DNA of 64,000 nucleotides from NCBI GenBank assembly GCA_900177435.1, contig FXAI01000001.1, forward strand, positions 787,421 to 851,420, written 5' to 3'. The notes under the pieces are model-generated. The model saw nothing but the letters and a program-made list of their open reading frames with translations. It was not told where the DNA came from and ran no database searches. The translations under genes were made by a program, and so were the position numbers. Of the stretch, positions 18,137 through 26,102 are shown one piece after another (positions within the stretch are counted from its first letter, which is position 1; each line of letters starts with the position of its first letter). The DNA is from Alteromonadaceae bacterium Bs31. Lineage in GTDB: Bacteria > Pseudomonadota > Gammaproteobacteria > Pseudomonadales > Cellvibrionaceae.

Positions 18137-18486
18137 GTTTGGAGTGTTATTGGCGTTGAATATGCGGGCTTTATTTTTCTGTTGTCAAAAAAAGAGTTTC
18201 TCGTAGCACGAGTAAGCCGCAGGCGCACCGCGGAGGGTGTTGACATTAATGTTGTGTTTATTTTTTTCTCTGCGGAACTGATTGCTGGCAGCAGGATAAA
18301 ACGATGCGAATAAGCTGGTTCATCGGCTTGCCCTCATTTTTGGGGCGGAATACGTGTTTATTTTACATTATAAGCAGAATTGGGCATGTCGTGGTTCACT
18401 TACATCGCTACAGTCAGGCGCTAGCCTATGTAAAAACGGTGCTAAGTCTTGGGCGGCGTAAGCAAGCGTTTCCAGGTTCAGCCTGC
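18137..18486. other. Intergenic, nothing recognised
   Basis: No convincing coding frame, RNA gene or repeat. A frame at 18304-18588 is open on the plus strand, but it overlaps the small minus-strand gene and has no family-like features. Confidence 0.5.
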
Positions 18487-18762
18487 TTACCCTCTTTTAA
18501 TACGAACGACTTTCATCACTTCAAAATTAATGCCCGCCACAACTTCCTGTTCTGGGTAGTAAGTCATATTTACTCTGGCACCTTTTAGATTCTGGTAATT
18601 ACCTTTGCGCTTGAACTTAAAAGGGGCGTCACAACCTTCTACCATTATTGAATGCAAGATCCAGTCGCCTTGTTCTCGTTGAGTATGAGAGACAACTTTC
18701 AGTAGCTCTGAGTGGATAAGGTTTCTATTTTTTTCAACGAGTTTTTTAGGGTCTGATTGCAT
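18487..18762 (-). CDS. Small hypothetical protein, 91 residues
   Basis: Soluble protein with a helical N-terminal half (MQSDPKKLVEKNRNLIHSEL) and a strand-rich C-terminal half (GARVNMTYYPEQEVVAGINF, EVMKVVRIKRG). Composition and the alternating hydrophobic pattern look protein-like, but I do not recognise a family. The ATG at 18762 has no strong ribosome-binding site. No neighbour suggests a role. Confidence 0.5.
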   Translation of the reverse strand: MQSDPKKLVEKNRNLIHSELLKVVSHTQREQGDWILHSIMVEGCDAPFKFKRKGNYQNLKGARVNMTYYPEQEVVAGINFEVMKVVRIKRG

Positions 18763-19523
18763 CGTCAGTATCGTGTAGTCGCTAATTGAGGCACTGTATT
18801 CGTTCTGGCGTCCGTGGTTAGTGTATGCCGGGTTTGTGCGTTGCCAGTTTTCAATGGCTGTATTATACCTCCCCTGTGATGCATGGCCAGCCCAGGGGCG
18901 CTTTCTTTTGAAGCTTCAAGCGGAAACATCATTCGCTTAAGTAAAAATCATCGCAAGCGGAGCTAAGGCGCTAGTCAATATCTATAAGAACGGAGCTTGG
19001 CGCAGGAAAGCAATCGGTGAATATTATAATAGGCATTGCTGAGTATTAAATCGAGCCCTTTAGGCAAAATACAGTGCCTTTCCAGGCCCGTTTACTCGGC
19101 TTATGAGGAAGTTATTGAGTAAAAATAATTACTTGACGATGAGGGGTGGAGTTCTGGCATCGGGCGGTCGCATAAAAGTGGTTTGCGTCTAATGTTTGAC
19201 TCAGGTTTGATTTCAGCTTGTGGCAAGGCTCTAATGCTCTTGCGTATCTGAATGAGATATGATCGATTTGTTTGGGCGAAGAGGCGAGGCTAGGTTGAGT
19301 GGCTATATACTCTGAAACAGCTTGGATAATATGGCTTAGTTTGTGCAGGAAATACTGAGGCAAGTAAGCAGGTATAGTAGGCGAGAAGGAAAAAATAACA
19401 GGACGAAAATACTGCATGCTACAGAACTATACACACGTTTAGTCAAAGACTATTATATTTGGCCATGCAATGTGTGTGGAACACTTTCATTAACACAGCG
19501 GTAGCTACGGCTAATAATCAAAA
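18763..19523. other. Long intergenic region, nothing firmly recognised
   Basis: No convincing gene. A minus-strand frame at 19112-19417 is open for 101 codons but has no family-like segments and an unlikely composition. No tRNA, terminator with T-tract or repeat was found by eye. Confidence 0.5.
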
Positions 19524-20948
19524 ATGGCAAAGACACTTTCTGGAATAGTTATCGAAGGAGGAGTTAAATCGATTGAAGAGATCGAGTATCTTCTAAACTG
19601 CAAGCTATATCCACCTGAAGACAAAGGATTAACTAGTTGCTGTAGTATTTATTTCCTTAAGGACGCTGTCTTTATTGAAGTTTTGAGTGAACTTCCCTCT
19701 GAGCCCATTGGCGTGAGAGAGGGGACTTGTCTCTCTTTCGTTTTATCGGGCAGTACTGATGCTTATAGTATTAATTATTGTGAGAAAACCACTTTATTAA
19801 AGGGCTTTAAATCTCTGGGTGGAGAGCGCTTCGAAGAATACGGTATGTTTCCTGTCGCGGTAGATGATTATTCTTTAATCTTGGAGACCATCAAGAAAAT
19901 AATTGGACAGGATATTTATAAGTGTATTGACGAGCACATCCCGAAAAGGTATGTACTAGAGTATTCTGGTATCGGTGTGACCACCCCGGTTTCAAACAAA
20001 GAAGCATTCCGAAAAGAACAATTGAATTCTGATATTGTGGAGTCGACTATCGCTGTTCCAGCTGATACAAGCGAGTCGGATAATCTGTTCCACCAGTTAC
20101 TTAGTAAAGACGTAAGTAAGGTTTTAAAAACTCTTTTACAAATCAACGACTCACAAATCAATGCTCATGCAATTACATATATTCATGTTCTTAGCAGATT
20201 TCATGCGGATATGAAAGTAAGGAGAGAGGCAAAAAAGCTATTCAAGACATTCGCAGGTGACAGCTTATGGCGTCAAGTAGAATCAGCCTGGGAAGATAAA
20301 CATAGAAATATTCAGGGCTATCATGAAAAAAAGGAATATTATGAGCACGCCGATCTTGATGCGAATGAATATTTTTTATTCGCCTATGTAAATAGAAGGA
20401 ACTTCTTTTCAGTAAAGCCGCTTAAGGGTATGTATAATGTATACTCTAGCATGTTAAACAACAAAGACGACATTCAAAACGTCTTCGAATGTTATGGAAG
20501 CGCAGTAGAAAATATCCCAGAAAAAATATCAACTCTTGACCATATCAGGGTTGCAAAATTCAACTCTACAGCGAATTTAAACTTATCTAGGGCTATTGAG
20601 CACTTAAGTCTCCTGCCCAATTTACATAACTTGGTTCTTTTTGCCGTTGAGTTTAAAGTTATCCCTATTGAAATCAACACGCTTAAACATCTCGTCAGAT
20701 TGCAGCTGTATGAAAATGGATTAAGTACTTTGTCCAAAGATCTCTATTTGCCTAGCCTGAATGTTCTTGTAATAGAGTTCAATGATATTGCAGAGCTGGA
20801 TTTTAATTCTTTCCCGAATGTAAATACATTATGCGTCGACTATAGATACAAGCCTGGAGCAATCTTGTTTAAAAATGTAAAGAATGCTTTCTCTGTGGTT
20901 TCTGGCAAAGAGACTATTGAAGAAGTGAACCCTGCACATTTCGAGTAG
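19524..20948 (+). CDS. Leucine-rich-repeat protein with unknown N-terminal domains
   Basis: 474 residues, no signal peptide or transmembrane segment, so probably cytoplasmic. The C-terminal ~110 residues contain degenerate leucine-rich repeats (HLSLLPNLHNLVLFAVEF, INTLKHLVRLQLYENGLST, LPSLNVLVIEFNDIAELDF). The N-terminal half (SGIVIEGGVKSIEEIEYLLN...) and the middle region with DADEYFLF-like aromatic blocks are not recognised. A STE/ankyrin-like helical segment at ~195-250 is possible but unsupported. The base composition is AT-richer than the flanking enzyme genes, which fits horizontal acquisition. Such proteins often mediate protein-protein recognition; the partner is unknown. Confidence 0.72.
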   Translation: MAKTLSGIVIEGGVKSIEEIEYLLNCKLYPPEDKGLTSCCSIYFLKDAVFIEVLSELPSEPIGVREGTCLSFVLSGSTDAYSINYCEKTTLLKGFKSLGGERFEEYGMFPVAVDDYSLILETIKKIIGQDIYKCIDEHIPKRYVLEYSGIGVTTPVSNKEAFRKEQLNSDIVESTIAVPADTSESDNLFHQLLSKDVSKVLKTLLQINDSQINAHAITYIHVLSRFHADMKVRREAKKLFKTFAGDSLWRQVESAWEDKHRNIQGYHEKKEYYEHADLDANEYFLFAYVNRRNFFSVKPLKGMYNVYSSMLNNKDDIQNVFECYGSAVENIPEKISTLDHIRVAKFNSTANLNLSRAIEHLSLLPNLHNLVLFAVEFKVIPIEINTLKHLVRLQLYENGLSTLSKDLYLPSLNVLVIEFNDIAELDFNSFPNVNTLCVDYRYKPGAILFKNVKNAFSVVSGKETIEEVNPAHFE

Positions 20949-21192
20949 CTAACAAACGAGATAGCTTTCACAAGTAAAACTAAAGGCGAGAGAATAACAG
21001 CAGCAACATAACCTTTAAGGATGTCCACTACTTTCTCCTTTAGTTATATACATGGGTATCGCTAGCGCGTAATTCAGATGCTTTGAGTGCTAGAAAATCC
21101 ATTCTCAAAATGGAATATCTAAATCGTAAGAAAGACACTTGGCAGCTGTATTGGCCGCGAATACCAATTAAAAGCCAACCAAGAAATTAGAG

Positions 21193-21840
21193 CTATATCA
21201 AGCGCCATTGGAGCGCTTTAATTACAGCTTGTGTTCTGTCGCGGCAGTGCAGTTTGGTGAGTAGGGTGGATATATGGTTCTTTACAGTGCCTTCTGCTAA
21301 AAAAACCGCGGTAGCAATTTCCCTGTTGCTAAAGCCCGCCGCCAGATAGCGCAGGATCTGTTTCTCTTTTTCGGAAAAATCCTTGAAGTTAAAGCTCGTC
21401 GGTATTTTTACTGTACCATTGTCTGGCAGTAATTCGCGGTTGAGCAATTGGGGTTCTGCCAGGAAGCCCCCCTTAGATATTTTTTTGATCGCTGATGACA
21501 GCTTTTCGAAGCTGATATCTTTTAGGAGGAAACCATTCACACCAGCGCTTAGCGCATTGATAAAAAGCTCGTGTTCGTCAAAGGTGGTTAGCATCAAAAC
21601 GGGAATACTAGAACCTTGCTCGCGCAGAGTTTTTGCGAACTGAATGCCATCCATTACTGGCATACGAATATCGGAAATAATAATGTTGGGCCTGTCTGCC
21701 TCGGCCAATTTATCCAGGGCATCCTGGCCATTGCTGGCTTGCCAGATCACTTCGAAAGTCTCTTCTATTTCTATAAGCCTGGCGATGCCTTCACGAATCA
21801 GTGCCTGGTCGTCCACTAAGGCTATTTTAGTCATTTTCAT
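21193..21840 (-). CDS. NarL/FixJ-type response regulator
   Basis: 215 residues. The receiver domain has the acidic pair in ALVDDQALIREG, the phosphoacceptor Asp in IIISDIRMPVMDG and the conserved Lys in FLLKDIS. The C-terminal LuxR-type HTH reads FSEKEKQILRYLAAGFSNRE and FLAEGTVKNHISTLLTKL. It starts at ATG 21840, inside the 3' end of the upstream histidine kinase gene (overlap 14 bases), so the two are translated together as a two-component system. Target genes are unknown; the adjacent DUF2141/carotenoid oxygenase genes are candidates because they are divergent to it. Confidence 0.95.
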   Translation of the reverse strand: MKMTKIALVDDQALIREGIARLIEIEETFEVIWQASNGQDALDKLAEADRPNIIISDIRMPVMDGIQFAKTLREQGSSIPVLMLTTFDEHELFINALSAGVNGFLLKDISFEKLSSAIKKISKGGFLAEPQLLNRELLPDNGTVKIPTSFNFKDFSEKEKQILRYLAAGFSNREIATAVFLAEGTVKNHISTLLTKLHCRDRTQAVIKALQWRLI

Positions 21841-22978
21841 CCTGTGTCATGGCCGGTACGCGAAGTGTTAGTTGCGTGCCTCGTCTGTTTTGTAAGGGGC
21901 TTAGGGATACTTGCCCACCGAAGGGTTTCAGCCTTTCTTTCATACCTTTTATCCCGCTGCCTTCTTGGCCAAGATAAGCGACGCTTCCATTATCTTCTAA
22001 TTGCAAAATGAAAGGGGAGGTCGATTCGCACACAATGGATAAGGCAGTGGCGCGCCCGTGGCGCAAAGCATTGCTTATGCCTTCTTGAATGCAGAAGGCC
22101 AGTTGATCACGAACATCCACTGCCCCTACCTCCAGGTTTTCTGGATAATTCACTTGTACCCCATCTGGTAGGGCTTGGGTGAGGGCCTTGAGTACGTCAT
22201 CTAGAGAGCTGTTTTTTGTTTCGCGCACCTCTCTAACAATTTGGCGAAGCTCTTCGAGTGTTTCGTTTACGGACGCCTTCAGGGAGCGGTGAAACGCGGT
22301 GGTATCTTGAGGCGTGCGGTGGATGGCGTGCTCTATGTTGAGGCTTAGCACTGTCAGTTTATGGCCGATACTGTCGTGTAAGTCTCTGGAGATACTCAAT
22401 CGAGCCTGTGCTTGCGATTGTTCCGCTAACAACGATTGGGTTGCAACGAGGGCCAGGTGGGTTTGTTCCAGTTTTTCTTTATTCTGCCGTGCACTGATTC
22501 GTATTTGACTGGAACCGGCGGCAAACAGTTGAAAACCCATAAAGACAAAGCTCGTAACTACAGAGCTGGTGCTGGCACCATCTACAAAATCGTAGCCTAT
22601 AAGAAAACCATTTAGCAGCAGCCAAACCAATAGCCAGCGGCGAGCAGGCATGGTTTCGGGCAGTAAGGAAACCCATATCACGAATAAAATCGGTATTACT
22701 GAATTAGGGTCTAAGAGGTAGAGGGTAAGCGCTATAAGCAACTGAAGCACTAAGGCATAGGTATAGCCAGGGCTGTGTATTACTCCCATGGAGGGGATAC
22801 TGGTTAGGAGGAAACACAATAAATACGCCAGATACAGACCCACCCGCAGTGCTTGGTATTCATTGATCATAAGGGCATCCACCACGAATATTACCAACCA
22901 GGTGGCTAGGCCACTGACTCTCATGATGGTTTCATTTTTATTTTTTGCCATTAATTTGCTTGCTCGAATCAAGTTCAC
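21827..22978 (-). CDS. DesK/NarX-type sensor histidine kinase (HisKA_3)
   Basis: 383 residues. The N-terminal ~150 residues hold about five hydrophobic transmembrane segments with no large extracytoplasmic domain, as in DesK-like sensors. A coiled-coil region leads to the dimerisation/phosphoacceptor motif ISRDLHDSIGHKLTVLSLN with the phosphorylatable His. The HATPase domain shows the N-box (CIQEGISNALRHGRA) and the G-boxes (LEDNG; GQEGSGIKGMKERL). The signal is unknown. Its start lies in the divergent region before the DUF2141 gene. Confidence 0.93.
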   Translation of the reverse strand: MNLIRASKLMAKNKNETIMRVSGLATWLVIFVVDALMINEYQALRVGLYLAYLLCFLLTSIPSMGVIHSPGYTYALVLQLLIALTLYLLDPNSVIPILFVIWVSLLPETMPARRWLLVWLLLNGFLIGYDFVDGASTSSVVTSFVFMGFQLFAAGSSQIRISARQNKEKLEQTHLALVATQSLLAEQSQAQARLSISRDLHDSIGHKLTVLSLNIEHAIHRTPQDTTAFHRSLKASVNETLEELRQIVREVRETKNSSLDDVLKALTQALPDGVQVNYPENLEVGAVDVRDQLAFCIQEGISNALRHGRATALSIVCESTSPFILQLEDNGSVAYLGQEGSGIKGMKERLKPFGGQVSLSPLQNRRGTQLTLRVPAMTQDEND

Positions 22979-23131
22979 TTACTTTATCGCATCGCGGTTT
23001 AGCATAAAGGTGCCAAAAGTCACTATCAGGCTTGTAACAAGTGGTGACCATTGGCACCTGCGTCTCTCCATGCCTGGGCGCTATGCTACTCCCTGCTTAT
23101 CCGCACCATTTAATCCTAAAGGGAGACAACA

Positions 23132-23563
23132 GTGAAATTTTTCAACAATACGAACATCTTTACCTCCATTGTGGCTGTAGGAGTTTTTGTCGCCAGCATA
23201 ACCGTAAATGCCGGTACTCTTCAGATTGTAGTGGACGGCTACGATAGCACCCATGGCTCCACGCTTCTTAATCTATTTTCTTCCAAGTCAACTTATGACG
23301 CTAATGAGGCAGTAACTTCTGGCATGGCTACTCCTATTGAGGGTAGAGCGACAATTACTCTTAAGGGACTACCTGATGGCCTCTATGCCATAAAACTGTT
23401 TCACGATGAAAACGGTAATGAAAAGCTGGACACCAACCTATTAGGCATACCCAAAGAACAATATGGTTTTTCCAATAACGGAGGTAGCTTTGGGCCAGCG
23501 AGTTTTAGCGATGCGAAGTTTGAAATAAAGGGCGATACCCAAATTAAAATTACGCTGCGCTAG
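23132..23563 (+). CDS. DUF2141 secreted protein
   Basis: 143 residues from GTG 23132, with GGGAG seven bases upstream. A signal peptide ends near VNAG (~residue 28). The mature domain TLQIVVDGYDSTHGSTLLNL ... LPDGLYAIKLFHDENGNEKL ... GIPKEQYGFSNN is the diagnostic pattern of DUF2141, a small beta-sandwich found in the envelope. The carotenoid oxygenase gene follows 41 bases downstream, so the two are likely in one operon; this pairing is informative because no function is assigned to DUF2141. Confidence 0.88.
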   Translation: MKFFNNTNIFTSIVAVGVFVASITVNAGTLQIVVDGYDSTHGSTLLNLFSSKSTYDANEAVTSGMATPIEGRATITLKGLPDGLYAIKLFHDENGNEKLDTNLLGIPKEQYGFSNNGGSFGPASFSDAKFEIKGDTQIKITLR

Positions 23564-23604
23564 CTTGATGCCGATACAGTCGAGAGCAGACGAGGAAGTA
23601 AACC

Positions 23605-25071
23605 ATGGACCGTAGAAATTTTATCCGTTCGGCCGCTACCCTAGCGGCGACCAGCTGCACCGGTGGACTAGCCGGCTGTGCACTTACCAGCAGTGATACT
23701 GGTATGAGCACACAGCTGCGCTCGTTCGCGCTAAGTTCAATCGCCGAAGACCCGGGTTCCGCGCTTAGACTTCATGGGCATTGGCCTGCGGATTTGCAGG
23801 GTACACTTTTTCGCAATGGGCCAGCATTATTTAGTCGCAATGGTGACAGCCAAGACCATTTGTTTGATGGCGACGGTATGGTTCACGCCTACCGTATTCA
23901 TGCTGGCGAGATCCGCCATCACTCTCGCTATGTTCAGACTGAAAAATTTATTCAGGAGCAGCAAGCTAATAGGTTTTTATATAGTGGTTCGGCCTCTGTG
24001 CGAGCGGGCTCATTGCCCTTAAGGACCAACGACACCATAAATATGGCGAACACTAGCTTACGTAAAGTAGGCAATAAGTACTTCGCATTGTGGGAGGGGG
24101 GCTCGGCATATGAGATAGACCCTGGCACCTTGGCGACGCGTTCACGTCATACCTTGGCCCCCGAATTAGAGCATGCCCCCTTTTCTGCCCACCCAGTGCA
24201 AGATACTAATGGTGATACTTGGAATTTTGGGTCTTTGGTGAATATTGGCCAGGCTAAAACACTACTCTACCAACTGGGCCCAAACGGGAAGCTGAAGCGG
24301 ACTAAACTGATAGATATGGATTTCGCCGGTTATATGCATGCTTTTGCCATTTCGCAAAATTACATCATATTGTTGAATACTTGCTGCATTCATCAAGCAG
24401 CTGAAACCTTTATTGGTGGGTACACTTTCCACCAGGATAAAGCCAGCCAATTTATTTTTATCGACAAAAACGATCTTGAAGTGAAGTACACGATAGAAGT
24501 TCCTGCAAATTTTGTTTTTCACTTTGGCAATGCCTTCGAAGAAAAGGGCACCTTGTTTTTATCCACTTCGGAATACAGTAACGCAGATATTATGCTTAAA
24601 GGTATGGCTCTGAATACTCACCATGGACTTGGTGCTGGCTACTCAACCGGCAAGCTGGTGCAATACGAATTTAAGTTAGCCACAGGGCAGTACAAAAAAA
24701 AGAGTACAGCTGTTGATATAGAGTTTCCCCAGTATGATTTAGCAGACCCTTACCATGCTCAAACCCTATTTGGGGCAGGAGAAAGCGGCAAAAAGAAGGA
24801 TAACATTGCCAATGCCTTAGTCGCCATTAACCCCATAACCCAGCGAGATCAAACGTTTAGCTACGCTCCGGGCATCATTGCTGAAGAGCCTCTGTTGGTG
24901 CGCTCAAAAAGACATAAGCATTACATCATGCAAACTTTTATTGACCTTACACATCGTAATGGAGGTATCGCCTTATTTGAACCTACGCGTCTAGCAGAAG
25001 GCCCCATTGCCTTGGCCACAACAAAGGTACCAATACCGCTGGGCTTTCATGGTTGCTTCGTGGCCAGCTGA
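23605..25071 (+). CDS. Carotenoid oxygenase (RPE65/lignostilbene dioxygenase family), Tat lipoprotein
   Basis: 488 residues. The N-terminus DRRNFIRSAA carries a twin-arginine motif, and LAGC at ~22-25 is a good lipobox, so it is predicted to be folded in the cytoplasm, exported by Tat and lipid-anchored. The blade motifs of the family are present (GTLFRNGPALF, HLFDGDGMVHAYRI), as are the four iron-binding His in FSAHPVQD (~195), YMHAFA (~244), FHFGNAFE (~306) and the terminal GFHGCF (~482). Members cleave carotenoid or stilbene double bonds with O2 using non-haem Fe(II). Export suggests a lignin-type stilbene or an envelope carotenoid as substrate; undetermined. Confidence 0.92.
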   Translation: MDRRNFIRSAATLAATSCTGGLAGCALTSSDTGMSTQLRSFALSSIAEDPGSALRLHGHWPADLQGTLFRNGPALFSRNGDSQDHLFDGDGMVHAYRIHAGEIRHHSRYVQTEKFIQEQQANRFLYSGSASVRAGSLPLRTNDTINMANTSLRKVGNKYFALWEGGSAYEIDPGTLATRSRHTLAPELEHAPFSAHPVQDTNGDTWNFGSLVNIGQAKTLLYQLGPNGKLKRTKLIDMDFAGYMHAFAISQNYIILLNTCCIHQAAETFIGGYTFHQDKASQFIFIDKNDLEVKYTIEVPANFVFHFGNAFEEKGTLFLSTSEYSNADIMLKGMALNTHHGLGAGYSTGKLVQYEFKLATGQYKKKSTAVDIEFPQYDLADPYHAQTLFGAGESGKKKDNIANALVAINPITQRDQTFSYAPGIIAEEPLLVRSKRHKHYIMQTFIDLTHRNGGIALFEPTRLAEGPIALATTKVPIPLGFHGCFVAS

Positions 25072-25332
25072 ACAGCTCGGCTGATTTTTCTGGCGTAACA
25101 AGTGCAACTGCCGTTGCTTAGGTAGTATGCAATGTGCCGGGGAATTTTTAACCAAGCGGCTTATAGGCGCGCATAAGCTTCTATTATACCTGTGCGAAAG
25201 AACTGTCCACTTCACGTTAGAATTTGTGTGTGTATTTATGAAAAATATTCTTGTCGTAGAAATGTAGACAGCCCATTAAAACAGGGTAATAACTAAATAT
25301 ACACTCAGTAAATTAATTTTTAGGACGCAACT

Positions 25333-26001
25333 ATGCTACCCCTTAACATTATCTATCAATATTTTCGCAGCCAAAAACATTGTGCTGTGCTACTGAGCCT
25401 GCTGTTCATATTAATAACAGCAAGTACTATTAGCAGTGCAGAAGTGATTGCGACGAATGCAGAAGACATAGCGCCTATATTGATTGGCCAGGAATTGCCC
25501 TCATTGGTGCTTAAAGATGCTAACGATAAAAATTTCGACTTAAACAAAGCGGTGGCCCAAAAACCAACACTGCTTATTTTTTATCGTGGTGGGTGGTGCC
25601 CTTACTGCAATACACACCTTAGCGAGTTACGTAAAATTGAAGCTAGCTTATTGGCTATGGGGTTTCAAATTATTGCTATAAGTCCGGATCGGCCCAAATT
25701 TCTACAAGAATCAATGGAGAGCAACAAGCTGGGTTATCAGCTCCTTAGCGACAGCAATATGGCCACCAGTAAAGCACTGGGTTTAGCTTACACTGTTGAT
25801 AGCGAAACATTGAAAAAGTTTGATCATTATGGGATAGACATAGAAAAGAACGCTGGCCAAAACCATCGTCTACTGCCAGTACCCGCAGCTCTCTTGGTGA
25901 ATACCAAAGGGAAGGTGACCTTTACCTTTGTAGCGCCAAACTACAAAACGCGAATCAGTAATGGCTTAATTATGGCTGCGGCAGAGGCACAATTAGAATA
26001 G
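25333..26001 (+). CDS. Secreted peroxiredoxin-like (AhpC/TSA, thioredoxin-fold) protein
   Basis: 222 residues. A signal-anchor-like segment (~20-36) precedes a thioredoxin fold: LPSLVLKDANDKNFDLNKAV, then FYRGGWCPYCNTHLSELRKI containing the CPYC redox pair, and IIAISPDRPKFLQESM. The Arg-Gly-Gly-Trp-Cys context is that of the peroxiredoxin-like family 1/PRX_like2 group, not of classical AhpC. Probable thiol peroxidase or disulphide reductase facing the periplasm. Transcribed in the same direction as the carotenoid oxygenase gene 261 bases upstream. Confidence 0.87.
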   Translation: MLPLNIIYQYFRSQKHCAVLLSLLFILITASTISSAEVIATNAEDIAPILIGQELPSLVLKDANDKNFDLNKAVAQKPTLLIFYRGGWCPYCNTHLSELRKIEASLLAMGFQIIAISPDRPKFLQESMESNKLGYQLLSDSNMATSKALGLAYTVDSETLKKFDHYGIDIEKNAGQNHRLLPVPAALLVNTKGKVTFTFVAPNYKTRISNGLIMAAAEAQLE

Positions 26002-26102
26002 CTAAGCTGCTAGTCACTCACCATGAGTGACCAGCATCATTTAATGGGGTAAATTGCCCAGCTGCTTAGGTAACTTTTAAGCTTTACATGCTGGTGCAGG
26101 GC

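Noticed and set aside
18304..18588. 94-codon plus-strand frame
   Set aside because: Overlaps the more protein-like minus-strand frame 18487-18762 and has an improbable composition.
19112..19417. 101-codon minus-strand frame
   Set aside because: No family-like segment, no ribosome-binding site, biased composition; likely chance.
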